Assembly (NCBI RefSeq): GCF_000717875.1
Contig: NZ_JOCT01000001.1
Coordinates: forward strand, 1 to 64,000
Length of the DNA stretch: 64,000 nucleotides
Direction of reading: 5' to 3'
Source of the DNA: Streptomyces sp. NRRL S-455
GTDB taxonomy: Bacteria > Actinomycetota > Actinomycetes > Streptomycetales > Streptomycetaceae
Of the stretch, positions 1 to 8,529 are shown in pieces. The stretch's first letter is position 1, and the number at the start of each line of letters is the position of its first letter. Made by a program: the position numbers and the translations under genes. Below the pieces are notes generated by a model. That model was given only the letters and a program-made list of their open reading frames with translations. It did not search any database and had not been told where the DNA came from.

Positions 1-84
1 GTCCTCATCGTAGAGGTGGATGCCTTCGCCCCGGACCGCGACCACGGGCGTGGCCTGGCGAAGGTGCGGCGACAGTGCGGTCAT
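1..84 (-). CDS. Class III aminotransferase, N-terminal fragment (runs off the window)
   Basis: Only the first 28 codons are present; the gene continues past position 1. The ATG is the complement of 82-84 and the peptide starts MTALSPHLRQATPVVAVRG, followed by EGIHLYDED. The pattern of a variable lead followed by 'G-x-G-x-x-L-Y-D-x-D-G' is typical of the start of PLP-dependent class III aminotransferases such as GABA or diamino acid transaminases. It is divergent from a PucR-type regulator, a common arrangement for amine and amino acid catabolic genes, so the regulator may control it. The substrate cannot be told from so short a piece. Confidence 0.6.
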   Translation of the reverse strand, partial: MTALSPHLRQATPVVAVRGEGIHLYDED

Positions 85-308
85 GTTCGTCTCCCGGCCG
101 TTCGTCGAGGGCTGGTCAGGGTGGCTCCGGTATCCGAGCATCCGAGCCCTCGCGGAACGTGACAACGCGTGATCCGTCCAGCGGGACCGCGATGTTCGGA
201 CGTTGTGTCAGGCGGCGAACCCCTCGGGTACCGTCCGCCCCTCCCGTGGACAGCTCTTGCGCAGGTCAGCGCGGCTTGTCAGAGTGACCGGACGAGCAGG
301 GAGACACC

Positions 309-1946
309 GTGAACGAACACCCCCCGGCGGACGACCGGGACTCCGCCCCGGCCGGTCGCGCGCCCACCGTCGCCGATGTCCTCGCCCTGCCCGTCCTGGC
401 CGCCGGGCAGCCCCAGGTGATCACCGGGCTGGACCGCCTGGACCGGCCGGTGCGCTGGGTGCACATCACCGAGCTGACGGACCCCGCGTCCTTCCTCAAG
501 GGCGGCGAGCTCGTGCTGACCACGGGCATGCCGCTGCCGGACGACGCCGCGGGTGTCCGCCGGTACGTCGACGAGCTCACCGACGTGGGAGCGGCCGCCC
601 TGGTCATCGAGCTCGTACGGCGCTACCACCGCCCGCCCGACGCCCTCGTCCAGGCCTGCCGCGCCCGGCGCCTCCCCCTGGTCACCCTCGCCCGGGACGT
701 CAACTTCCTGGAGGTCACCCAGGTCGTCCACGCCCTCATCCTCGGCAGCCAGGCCGACGCGATGCGCCGGACCCAGCGGATCCACGAGGCGTTCACCGCC
801 CTGACCCTGCGCGGCGCGGGGCCGCAGGACGTGGTGCGCGCGGCGGCGGAGATGAGCGGCCGCACGGTCGTCCTGGAGAACCTGGTGCACCAGGCGCTGG
901 TCTGCGAGCCGTCCGGGAGCACGGTCGAGGACGCCCTCGCCGGATGGGAGCGGCGCTCCCGGGCCACCGAACCCGGCGACCACACCGAGGTGGGCGGCCC
1001 GGAGGGCTGGCTCACCGCGCCCGTCACCTACCAGGGCGAACGCTGGGGCCGTCTGGTCATGCTCCGGCTCTCCGCGGGAGGGCCGGACTTCGGGCCGGAA
1101 CACGTCACCGTCCTGGAGCGCACGGCGATGGCGCTGACCGTCGCCCGGCTCATCCACTCCACGCCCTGGGAGCACACGGCCCACCGCACCGCCCTGCGGG
1201 AACTGGCGGAGCAGCGCCGCCACTCCCCCGAGGACGCCCGCGCCCGCTGCGCCGCGCTGGGGCTGCCCACCGAGGACAGCCGGTTCGTGGCGATCCTGGT
1301 CGACCTGGGCCCGCAGGCGGCGGGCGGTGAGCTGGAGGCCCGGCTGCACCGGGATCTCCGGTCGGCGGGGGTCGCGGCACTCGTCGGCGAGCTCTCCCCC
1401 GGCCGTATCGGCGTCCTGCCGGCCCTGCGGCCCGCCCAGCCCTGGCGCCCCGTGGCCGAACGCCTGAGCCGCACCGCCCTGGGCCTGGACCCGGGGGCGA
1501 TCGTGAGTGCCGGCTCGGAAGTGGCGGACCTCGCCGACACCGCGCGCTCCTTCCGGGAGGCGGCCCGTGTCCTGGAGGCCACCCCGCCCGGCCAGTCCCT
1601 CCCCGCCGACCGCTCCTTCCACGAACTGCCGGACGTCGACCTGCGCCGTCTGCTGTACGCCCTGCGCGAGGACACGCGGATCCAGGACTACACCGAGCGC
1701 CGGCTGGGCCGGCTCATCGAGCATGACACCCGGCACGGAACCGACCTGCTGACGACGCTCGGCCACTATCTCGACGCGGCCGGCAACAAGACCACCGCGG
1801 CCCGCCACGGCGGCCTGTCCAGGGAGACGATGTATCAGCGCCTGCGCACCATCGAGCGCCTCCTCGACACGGACCTCGAGTCCGGCGAAGGGCGCACGGA
1901 ACTCCACGTCGCGCTCACGGCGTTGCGCGTCCTGCGAACCGGTTGA
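309..1946 (+). CDS. PucR-family transcriptional regulator
   Basis: A 545-aa cytoplasmic DNA-binding regulator starting at GTG 309 behind an AGGGAG ribosome binding site. Residues about 20-145 are a PucR N-terminal domain (TVADVLALPVLAAGQPQVITG, then a ligand-sensing-like core with GGELVLTTGMPLP). The middle is a GGDEF-like/CdaR-type region. The last 70 residues are the PucR C-terminal helix-turn-helix: LLTTLGHYLDAAGNKTTAAR followed by LSRETMYQRLRTIERLL. Family members control purine, GABA, proline or polyamine catabolism. The divergent aminotransferase fragment suggests a local amine catabolic target, which is inference. Its stop is 13 bp from the convergent paaE stop. Confidence 0.9.
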   Translation: MNEHPPADDRDSAPAGRAPTVADVLALPVLAAGQPQVITGLDRLDRPVRWVHITELTDPASFLKGGELVLTTGMPLPDDAAGVRRYVDELTDVGAAALVIELVRRYHRPPDALVQACRARRLPLVTLARDVNFLEVTQVVHALILGSQADAMRRTQRIHEAFTALTLRGAGPQDVVRAAAEMSGRTVVLENLVHQALVCEPSGSTVEDALAGWERRSRATEPGDHTEVGGPEGWLTAPVTYQGERWGRLVMLRLSAGGPDFGPEHVTVLERTAMALTVARLIHSTPWEHTAHRTALRELAEQRRHSPEDARARCAALGLPTEDSRFVAILVDLGPQAAGGELEARLHRDLRSAGVAALVGELSPGRIGVLPALRPAQPWRPVAERLSRTALGLDPGAIVSAGSEVADLADTARSFREAARVLEATPPGQSLPADRSFHELPDVDLRRLLYALREDTRIQDYTERRLGRLIEHDTRHGTDLLTTLGHYLDAAGNKTTAARHGGLSRETMYQRLRTIERLLDTDLESGEGRTELHVALTALRVLRTG

Positions 1947-1959
1947 GTCCCGGCTCGGC

Positions 1960-3075
1960 TCAGGAGTCGAAGTCCACCGTCAGCGCGTCGGAGACCGGGA
2001 AGGACTGGCAGGTGAGGACGTAGCCCGCGTCGACCTCGGCAGGTTCCAGCGCGAAGTTGCGGCGCATGTCGGCCTTGCCGTCGGTGATCAGGGCACGGCA
2101 GGTGCCGCAGACGCCGCCCTTGCAGGCGAAGGGGAGGTCGGGGCGGGTCTGCTGGGCGCCTTCCAGGAGGGTGCGTTCCCGGGGCAGGGCGGAGGTGGTG
2201 GAACGGCCGTCGAGGGTGACCGTCACCTGGCTGACGGGTCCGGCGGGGCCGGTCTCGGTGTGCCGCACTTCGCGTACGGGCTCGTCGTCAGCGTAGAACA
2301 GCTCCTGGTGGACGCGGTCGGGGGGGACGCCGAGGCCGGTCAGGACCTGCTGGGCGGCGCGGACCATGCCGTGCGGCCCGCACAGCCACCAGTGGTCGGC
2401 GGACGGTACGTCGACGAGCGCGTCGACGAGTGCGGACAGCCGGTCGGCGTCGAGGCGGCCGGAGAGCACCTCGGCCTCGCGGGGCTCCCGGGAGAGGACG
2501 TGGGCGAGCTGGAAGCGCGTCGGGTAGAGGTCCTTGAGGTCGGCCAGTTCGTCGGCGAACATCACGGTGCCGGTGCGGCGGTTGCCGTAGAGGAGGGTGA
2601 CCGTCGAGCGGGAGTCGGCGGCCAGGACGGACTCGGCGATGGAGACCATGGGCGTGATGCCGGAGCCGGCCGCGATGAGGACGTGGTGGCCGGGCGTACT
2701 GAGGTCGGGGGTGAAGGCGCCGGTGGGTGCCATCACCTCGACGGTGTCGCCGGGGCGCAGGTCGTGCACCAGCCAGGAGGAGAACAGTCCGCCGGGTACG
2801 ACCCGGACGCCGATGCGCGGCGCCGCGCCGGCGGGTGAGCAGATCGAGTACGAGCGGCGCTCGTCCCGGCCGTCGATCTCGCGCCGCAGCGTGAGCGACT
2901 GGCCGGGCGCGAAGGCGAACTCCTCGGCCAGCTCGGCCGGGATGTCGAAGCTGACGGCTGCCGCGTCCTCGCACAGCGGCTGTACGGCGGCGACCCGCAG
3001 GGGGTGGAAGACCGGGCGTCGGCGGGTGCGTGCGCGTGCCGCCGCGGCGGGGGCCGGCTCCATCAGGTCCTCCAT
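1960..3075 (-). CDS. paaE: Phenylacetyl-CoA epoxidase reductase subunit PaaE
   Basis: A 371-aa reductase that passes electrons from NADPH through FAD and a plant-type [2Fe-2S] cluster to the PaaA diiron centre. The N-terminal two thirds form a ferredoxin reductase module: FAD-binding RRSYSICS, and NAD-binding GSGITPMVSI near residue 145. The C-terminal 90 residues are a ferredoxin domain with CKGGVCGTCRALI and a distal Cys in VLTCQSFP. The start is the ATG complementing 3073-3075, overlapping the paaD stop by one base; a second Met four codons later is an alternative. It is the last gene of the paaABCDE operon. Confidence 0.93.
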   Translation of the reverse strand: MEDLMEPAPAAAARARTRRRPVFHPLRVAAVQPLCEDAAAVSFDIPAELAEEFAFAPGQSLTLRREIDGRDERRSYSICSPAGAAPRIGVRVVPGGLFSSWLVHDLRPGDTVEVMAPTGAFTPDLSTPGHHVLIAAGSGITPMVSIAESVLAADSRSTVTLLYGNRRTGTVMFADELADLKDLYPTRFQLAHVLSREPREAEVLSGRLDADRLSALVDALVDVPSADHWWLCGPHGMVRAAQQVLTGLGVPPDRVHQELFYADDEPVREVRHTETGPAGPVSQVTVTLDGRSTTSALPRERTLLEGAQQTRPDLPFACKGGVCGTCRALITDGKADMRRNFALEPAEVDAGYVLTCQSFPVSDALTVDFDS

Positions 3076-3590
3076 CAGATCTCCTTGAGGTGCTCGAACG
3101 GCTCGCGGCAGGCGAGGCAGCGCCACAGGGCCTTGCAGGACGTGGCGCCGAAGCGGGAGGTCTCCTCGGTGTCGGCGGAGCCGCAGCGGGGGCAGGGCAC
3201 CGAACGGCGGGCCGGCGACAGCACCAGCGGAACCGGACCGGCGGCGCGCGGCTGCCTGGCGCCGGGCGGGGCGATGCCGTGCTCGGCGAGCTTGCGGCGG
3301 CCGTCCTCGGTGATCCAGTCGCTGGTCCACGGCGGGTCCAGGACGGTGCGGATCTCCACGCGCGCGTAGCCCGCGGCACGCAGCCGGGCGGCCACGCCGG
3401 CCCGCATCTCCGCCATCGCCGGGCATCCCGAGTAGGTCGGGGTGAGACGGGCGACGACCGTCCCGTCCGGGGCGAGGGACACCTCGCGCAGCACCCCGAG
3501 GTCGGCCAGGGTGAGCATGGGCAGCTCCGGGTCGGGCACCTGCTCGGCGATGCGCCGGGCCCGTCGGGCGTCCAGCAGCGTCGTCACCAT
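3075..3590 (-). CDS. paaD: Phenylacetyl-CoA epoxidase accessory subunit PaaD
   Basis: A 171-aa protein of the PaaD/DUF59 (MIP18-like) family, thought to help assemble or insert the metal cofactors of the PaaABCE epoxidase. The N-terminal DUF59 part carries VPDPELPMLTLADLGVL and the conserved TPTYSGCPAM. The C-terminal tail is a four-cysteine zinc-ribbon-like segment (CPRCG ... CKALWRCLACREPF). The start is the ATG complementing 3588-3590, overlapping the end of paaC by 7 bp. This coupling, and position between paaC and paaE, support the assignment. Confidence 0.92.
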   Translation of the reverse strand: MVTTLLDARRARRIAEQVPDPELPMLTLADLGVLREVSLAPDGTVVARLTPTYSGCPAMAEMRAGVAARLRAAGYARVEIRTVLDPPWTSDWITEDGRRKLAEHGIAPPGARQPRAAGPVPLVLSPARRSVPCPRCGSADTEETSRFGATSCKALWRCLACREPFEHLKEI

Positions 3591-4411
3591 GCCGCCTCCG
3601 GATGGGCGCGGGCCACGCCCTGCAACTCGGCCAGCAGCGGGGCGAGATGCTCGGTGTGGTCGCCGGTGCGGCCCGAGCCGGGCAGGGGACGGTAGACGGG
3701 CATGGGCAGGCCGGCGGCCTCGGTGACCTGGCGCAGCACGGCGACTACCTCGTCCCGCACGGCGTACGCGGTGAAGAGCTCGCCCAGGTAGGGGGCGACC
3801 TGCTCCTGCGCCTTGCGCATCCGGCGGTGCGACTCCTCGGTGCCGTCCCCCAGCCGCACCGCCCACTCGGCCGCGTACTGCCGGTGGTAGGCCAGTTCCT
3901 TCACGCCCTTGGCGGCGATCGCGGCGAGCACCGGGTCGCGGTGGGCGGTGAGCCGCTCGAAGTGCGCGAGGCGCCAGCTGGAGAACACCAGCAGCCGCAC
4001 GACCGTGAAGGCGAAGTCCCCGTTGGGGAGTTCGGCCAGGCGTACGTTGCGGAAATCGCCGGGGTCACGGAAGTAGGCGTAGGCGTCCTCGTCGCGCCCG
4101 GTGCCGTCGGCCTGGCCCGCCCGGGAGTAGAGCATGCGGGCCTGGCCGAGCAGGTCGAGCCCGATGTTGGCCAGGGCCACCTCCTCCTCCAGCTCGGGAG
4201 CCCGGGTGGTCCACTCGGCCAGCCGCTGCGCCGAGACCAGGGCGTCGTCGGCGAGGGTGACGCACAGGGCGGCCAGTTCACCGGCGTCCACGCCGTCGGG
4301 CACGGCGGTGTCCACGCCGTGCAGGGGGTCCTCGAAGCCGGTGCCGTAGGCCCAGCGGGAGTCGTCCTCGTGTCCCTCGGCGAGGGTCAGGTAGACGTGG
4401 TCGTCGCTCAT
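3584..4411 (-). CDS. paaC: Phenylacetyl-CoA epoxidase structural subunit PaaC
   Basis: A 275-aa helical ferritin-like protein, the non-catalytic partner of PaaA in the phenylacetyl-CoA 1,2-epoxidase core. Recognisable stretches are LADDALVSAQRLAEWTTRAP, EEEVALANIGLDLLGQARML and FRNVRLAELPNGDFAFTVVR, all typical of PaaC, which keeps the ferritin-like fold but lacks a full diiron ligand set. It begins at the ATG complementing 4409-4411, 10 bp after paaB, and overlaps paaD. The acetyl-CoA-forming part of the pathway (paaG, H, J, Z) is not in this window. Confidence 0.93.
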   Translation of the reverse strand: MSDDHVYLTLAEGHEDDSRWAYGTGFEDPLHGVDTAVPDGVDAGELAALCVTLADDALVSAQRLAEWTTRAPELEEEVALANIGLDLLGQARMLYSRAGQADGTGRDEDAYAYFRDPGDFRNVRLAELPNGDFAFTVVRLLVFSSWRLAHFERLTAHRDPVLAAIAAKGVKELAYHRQYAAEWAVRLGDGTEESHRRMRKAQEQVAPYLGELFTAYAVRDEVVAVLRQVTEAAGLPMPVYRPLPGSGRTGDHTEHLAPLLAELQGVARAHPEAAW

Positions 4412-4421
4412 GCCCTCTCCT

Positions 4422-4715
4422 TCAGATGTGCGGGACGTCGTCGGGGATGTCGTAGAAGGTCGGGTGCCGGTAGACCTTGTCGGCGCTGGGCGCGAAGAAG
4501 GGGTCCTTCTCGTCGCGCGTGGAGGCGGCGATGTGCTCGGAGCGCACCACCCAGATGCTCACGCCCTCGTTGCGCCGGGTGTACAGGTCGCGGGCGTGGG
4601 TGAGCGCCATGCGGTCGTCGGCGGCGTGCAGGGAACCCACGTGGACGTGGTTCAGCCCGCGCTTGCCGCGCACGAACACCTCGTACAGCGGCCAGTTCTG
4701 CTTCTCGGCGGTCAT
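4422..4715 (-). CDS. paaB: Phenylacetyl-CoA epoxidase small subunit PaaB
   Basis: A 97-aa protein with the highly conserved PaaB pattern: [20 protein letters not shown] near the start, [20 protein letters not shown] in the middle and [20 protein letters not shown] near the end. PaaB has no catalytic site; in the E. coli system it is a small structural subunit of the epoxidase complex. Its start codon overlaps the paaA stop by 4 bp (ATGA), indicating translational coupling within the operon. The length matches the family norm of about 95 residues. Confidence 0.95.
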   Translation of the reverse strand: MTAEKQNWPLYEVFVRGKRGLNHVHVGSLHAADDRMALTHARDLYTRRNEGVSIWVVRSEHIAASTRDEKDPFFAPSADKVYRHPTFYDIPDDVPHI

Positions 4716-5698
4716 GCCACCGCTCCCTTCTCCGCGCGGGCGGCCTGCTTGGCGGCGTGGGCGGTGGCCGCCTCACGCACCCAGGCGCCCTCCTCGTGGG
4801 CCGTACGGCGCCGTTCCATCCGCTCGGCGTTGCACGGACCGTCGCCCTTGATGACCCGCATCAGCTCGTCCCAGTCGGGGGTGCCGAAGTCGTGGTGCCC
4901 GCGCTCCTCGTTCCAGCGCAGCTCCGGGTCGGGCAGGGTGACGCCGAGCTTCTCGGCCTGCGGGACGGTCATGTCGACGAAGCGCTGCCGCAGTTCGTCG
5001 TTGCTGTGCCGCTTGATCTTCCAGGCCATGGACCGCGCGGAGTTCGGCGAGGCGTCGTCGGGCGGGCCGAACATCATCAGCGACGGCCACCACCAGCGGT
5101 TCACGGCGTCCTGCACCATCTCCCGCTGCTCGGGGGTGCCGCGCATCATGGTCATCAGCAGCTCGTAGCCCTGCCGCTGATGGAACGACTCCTCCTTGCA
5201 GATGCGCACCATGGCGCGGGCGTAGGGGCCGTAGGAGCTGCGGCACAGCGGTACCTGGTTGCAGATCGCCGCCCCGTCCACGAACCAGCCGATGACGCCG
5301 ACGTCGGCGAAGCTCAGCGTGGGGTAGTTGAAGATCGACGAGTACTTCTGGCGGCCCTCGATCAGCCGGTCGGTCAGGTCCGCGCGGTCGGCGCCCAGCG
5401 TCTCCGCCGCCGAGTACAGGTACAGGCCGTGCCCGGCCTCGTCCTGGACCTTCGCGAACAGGATGGCCTTGCGGCGCAGCGACGGCGCCCGGGTGATCCA
5501 CTCGCCCTCGGGCTGCATGCCGATGATCTCCGAGTGCGCGTGCTGGGCGATCTGCCGGATGAGCGTCTTGCGGTAGCCCTCCGGCATCCAGTCACGCGGC
5601 TCGATCCGCTGGTCCCGCGCGATCGTCGCGTCGAAGTGCTGCTGGAGAACCGGCTCCGTGCCGTCCGCCCCCGGGGGGGTGGAGTGTGTCGTGTCCAT
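4712..5698 (-). CDS. paaA: Phenylacetyl-CoA epoxidase catalytic subunit PaaA
   Basis: A 328-aa diiron oxygenase that epoxidises the ring of phenylacetyl-CoA. Diiron ligand motifs are visible: DEAGH (Glu87, His90) and KEESFH (Glu170, His173), with IICN-type core text such as [15 protein letters not shown] chose the ATG complementing 5696-5698 (MDTTHSTPP). Starting eight codons further upstream would add MVGWEVGR, would have no ribosome site, and would place the start inside the operator at 5714-5731. It is the first gene of the paaABCDE operon and diverges from paaK. Confidence 0.95.
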   Translation of the reverse strand: MDTTHSTPPGADGTEPVLQQHFDATIARDQRIEPRDWMPEGYRKTLIRQIAQHAHSEIIGMQPEGEWITRAPSLRRKAILFAKVQDEAGHGLYLYSAAETLGADRADLTDRLIEGRQKYSSIFNYPTLSFADVGVIGWFVDGAAICNQVPLCRSSYGPYARAMVRICKEESFHQRQGYELLMTMMRGTPEQREMVQDAVNRWWWPSLMMFGPPDDASPNSARSMAWKIKRHSNDELRQRFVDMTVPQAEKLGVTLPDPELRWNEERGHHDFGTPDWDELMRVIKGDGPCNAERMERRRTAHEEGAWVREAATAHAAKQAARAEKGAVA

Positions 5699-5713
5699 CC
5701 GTCCCACTTCCCA

Positions 5714-5731
5714 ACCGACCATTCGTTCGGT
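5714..5731. promoter_or_regulatory. Putative TetR-type operator, paaA side
   Basis: The 18-bp sequence ACCGACCATTCGTTCGGT is an imperfect palindrome with half-sites ACCGAC and TTCGGT. It lies 16 bp upstream of the paaA start. Its complement contains CGAATGGTCGGT, which recurs in the opposite orientation 100 bp away next to paaK. This layout resembles operators of acyl-CoA-responsive TetR regulators of aromatic or fatty acid degradation. No such regulator is encoded in this window, so its identity is inferred. Confidence 0.65.
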
Positions 5732-5822
5732 CCATGGTATGACAACCCGACGCGCCTCGGTAAGACCCTCTGACCCTTGACAGGCGCCGAAGCGATTGGA
5801 TTACCTGACGCGACAGAAGCTA

Positions 5823-5838
5823 ACCGAATGGTCGGTCG
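5823..5838. promoter_or_regulatory. Putative TetR-type operator, paaK side
   Basis: The sequence ACCGAATGGTCGGTCG shares the 12-mer CGAATGGTCGGT with the complement of the paaA-proximal site. It lies 22 bp upstream of the GTG chosen as the paaK start, a place where a repressor would block the promoter or early transcription. This is also an argument against starting paaK further upstream, since the site would then be inside the coding sequence. Confidence 0.6.
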
Positions 5839-5860
5839 GGCTACAAGGTGGTGCACACAA

Positions 5861-7204
5861 GTGATTCATACCGCTGGTGCCGCGTCGGCCGGGGAGCGGC
5901 GGGGCGAGCCTCTCCCCCAGGACCTGCTGGACGACGGTGAGCGCCTGACGCGCGAGGAACTGCGCGAACTCCAGCTCGACCGTCTGCGGCGGAGTCTGCG
6001 CCACGCCTACGACAACGTGGAGACGTACCGGAAGAAGTTCGACAAGGCCGGGGTGAGGCCGGAGGACTGCCGCACCCTGGAGGATCTGTCCCGCTTCCCC
6101 TTCACGACCAAGGCGGATCTGCGCGACACCTATCCCTTCGGCATGTTCGCGGTCCCCATGGATCAGGTCCGCCGGGTGCACGCCTCCAGCGGCACCACCG
6201 GCCGCCCCACGGTCGTCGGCTACACGGAGAGGGACCTGTCGATGTGGGCGGACCTCGTCGCCCGCTCGATCCGGGCCGCCGGCGGACGCCCCGGCCACAA
6301 GGTGCACATCTCCTACGGCTACGGCCTGTTCACCGGCGGCCTCGGCGCACACTACGGCGCGGAACGGGCGGGCTGTGTGGTGATCCCGGCCTCCGGCGGC
6401 ATGACCGCGCGCCAGGTGCAGATCATCCAGGACTTCCGTCCCGAGATCATCATGGTCACCCCGTCCTACCTGCTCACGCTGCTCGACGAGTTCGAGCGGC
6501 AGGGCGTCGACCCGCGCTCCACCTCTCTGCGGGTGGGCGTCTTCGGCGCCGAGCCGTGGACGGAGGAGATGCGCCGTGAGATCGAGGAGCGGATGGACAT
6601 CCACGCCGTCGACATATACGGCCTGTCGGAAGTGATCGGCCCGGGTGTCGCTCAGGAGTGCGTGGAGACCAAGGACGGCCTGCACGTGTGGGAGGACCAC
6701 TTCTATCCCGAGATCGTCGACCCGGTCACCGGTGAGGTGCTGCCCGAGGGCGCGGAGGGCGAGCTGGTCTTCACGTCCCTGACCAAGGAGGCCCTGCCGG
6801 TCGTCCGCTACCGCACCCGCGATCTGACCCGGCTGCTGCCCGGCACGGCCCGGCCGGCCTTCCGCCGCATCCAGAAGATCACCGGCCGCTGCGACGACAT
6901 GATCATCCTGCGCGGGGTGAACGTCTTCCCCAGCCAGATCGAGGAGATCGTGCTGCGCACGCCCGGTGTCGCCCCGCACTTCCAGATCCAGCTGACCCGG
7001 CGCGGCCGCATGGACCACATGACCGTCCGCGTCGAGCCCCGCCCGGACACGCCCGCCGGCCTGCGCGAGGCGGCGGCCAGAGCGATCGCGAAGGGCGTCA
7101 AGGACGGCGTCGGCGTGACGGTCGACGTGACGATCGTCGAACCGGAGACGCTGGAGCGCTCCCTCGGCAAGCTCAAGCGGGTCAAGGACCTGCGCGAGCA
7201 GTAG
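5861..7204 (+). CDS. paaK: Phenylacetate-CoA ligase PaaK
   Basis: A 447-aa AMP-forming ligase converting phenylacetate, ATP and CoA to phenylacetyl-CoA, the substrate of the divergent PaaABCDE epoxidase. The AMP-binding loop HASSGTTGRPTVVGYT lies at about residue 105, followed by YGLSEVIGPGVAQECVE and the hinge region KITGRCDDMIILRGVNVFPSQ typical of PaaK. GTG 5861 follows AAGGTGG at 5845 and gives the usual family length; an ATG at 5829 or 5777 would extend through the operator. The gene ends 12 bp before the convergent phosphatase. Confidence 0.92.
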   Translation: MIHTAGAASAGERRGEPLPQDLLDDGERLTREELRELQLDRLRRSLRHAYDNVETYRKKFDKAGVRPEDCRTLEDLSRFPFTTKADLRDTYPFGMFAVPMDQVRRVHASSGTTGRPTVVGYTERDLSMWADLVARSIRAAGGRPGHKVHISYGYGLFTGGLGAHYGAERAGCVVIPASGGMTARQVQIIQDFRPEIIMVTPSYLLTLLDEFERQGVDPRSTSLRVGVFGAEPWTEEMRREIEERMDIHAVDIYGLSEVIGPGVAQECVETKDGLHVWEDHFYPEIVDPVTGEVLPEGAEGELVFTSLTKEALPVVRYRTRDLTRLLPGTARPAFRRIQKITGRCDDMIILRGVNVFPSQIEEIVLRTPGVAPHFQIQLTRRGRMDHMTVRVEPRPDTPAGLREAAARAIAKGVKDGVGVTVDVTIVEPETLERSLGKLKRVKDLREQ

Positions 7205-7216
7205 CAGCGGTCACGA

Positions 7217-8413
7217 CTAGCGTGCCTCGGGGACCGCGGCGGGAGCGGTCACCTCGGACACCACGGCAGTCTCGGACGCGACCGGCTTCCGGATCAGCAG
7301 GAGCGCCGCGTCGTCGTGCAGCCGGCCCCCGACGTGGGCCAGCAGCTCGTCGTGGAGCGCGCTCAGGGTGCGCGCCGGTTCCCGGGTCACGTGGCGCTCC
7401 AGGCCTTCGGTGAGCGGATAGAAGGCGCGGCCGTGGTCGCGGGCCTCGGTGACACCGTCGGTGTAGAGCAGCAGCTGGTCGCCCTCGGCGAACGGAAGCT
7501 CCTGGAGGCCGGGCGAGTGACCGGCGAGGTCGCGCAGCCCGAGGGGCGGAGACGGCAGATCGGGCTCGACCGGCGTGACCGTCCCGGAGGCGCGCACCAG
7601 CAGCGGGGGCGCGTGCCCGCAGTTCACCACCTCCAGATGCCCGTCCGGCGGATACCCGGCGACCACGGCGGTGACGAAGTCGTCGTGGGCGAGGTTGCGC
7701 GCCAGACTGCGCTCGATCCTGTCGACCACGGCGAGCAGGTCGGGCTCGTCGTGGGCGGCCTCGCGGAAGACGCCCAGGACCAGCGCGGCGGTCCCCACGG
7801 CGGGCAGCCCCTTGCCGCGCACGTCGCCGACGATCAGCCGCACCCCGTGCGGCGTGGGTATCAGGGCGTAGAGGTCTCCGCCGATCCGGGCCTCGGCGGC
7901 CGCGGCGCTGTAGCGCACGGCCGCCTGGAAGGGACCGACGTGCGCCGGTACGGGCCGGAGCAGCGCGTGCTGGGCGGTCTCCGCGACCGAGCGGACGGCC
8001 GCGAGCACCCGTTCCCGGCGCCCGCGCAGGACGCTGGCCAGGCCGCTCGCGAGGGTGACGGCCACCAGGGCCGACAGTACAGCGGCCAGTTCACGGTCCG
8101 GGACGCCGTCCCGGACCCCGAGCAGCGCGCCCAGCACGGTGGCGAGGAGGCCGACACAGACGACACCGCGTGGCCCGTTGGTCGTGGCGGCCAGCGCGGG
8201 CCCGACCGCGAGCAGAGGCAGCCAGATCATCCCCGCTCCGCCGGCGAGGTCGACGAGCAGAACGGCGGTGACGATCAGTACGGGCAGGACAGGCGTGCCC
8301 GCGGCCAGCTGCGCGAGGGCGCGTCGGCGGGCCGAGGTCCTGGCACCGGCCACTCGGATGCTGGGCGGCCGCACAGGCCCGTGGTCGTCACCGAGGTCTC
8401 GCGCATGACTCAT
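7217..8413 (-). CDS. Membrane PP2C/SpoIIE-type serine phosphatase
   Basis: A 398-aa protein with a cytoplasmic N-terminus, about four hydrophobic helices at residues 45-135 (LPVLIVTAVLLVDLAGG, MIWLPLLAVGPALAAT, VVCVGLLATVLGALLG, LAAVLSALVAVTLASG), and a SpoIIE-like PP2C catalytic domain. The metal-binding motifs are IGGDLYAL, VGDVRGKGLPA, CGHAPPLL, LYTDGVTEARD and DDAALLLIR. Such proteins dephosphorylate anti-anti-sigma factors in stress or development pathways. The start complementing 8411-8413 follows AAGGAC; a longer version from 8518 is less likely. No anti-sigma partner is adjacent. Confidence 0.88.
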   Translation of the reverse strand: MSHARDLGDDHGPVRPPSIRVAGARTSARRRALAQLAAGTPVLPVLIVTAVLLVDLAGGAGMIWLPLLAVGPALAATTNGPRGVVCVGLLATVLGALLGVRDGVPDRELAAVLSALVAVTLASGLASVLRGRRERVLAAVRSVAETAQHALLRPVPAHVGPFQAAVRYSAAAAEARIGGDLYALIPTPHGVRLIVGDVRGKGLPAVGTAALVLGVFREAAHDEPDLLAVVDRIERSLARNLAHDDFVTAVVAGYPPDGHLEVVNCGHAPPLLVRASGTVTPVEPDLPSPPLGLRDLAGHSPGLQELPFAEGDQLLLYTDGVTEARDHGRAFYPLTEGLERHVTREPARTLSALHDELLAHVGGRLHDDAALLLIRKPVASETAVVSEVTAPAAVPEAR

Positions 8414-8529
8414 GTCCTTGTCCGTATCCCTCACCTGTACACGGGCGCGCGAGGCTTCGAGCACACCCCTGAAATGTCTGACATATCCAGAAAACGGGGT
8501 GAGCCGGGGCAGCCGCAAGGAGCGGGATT

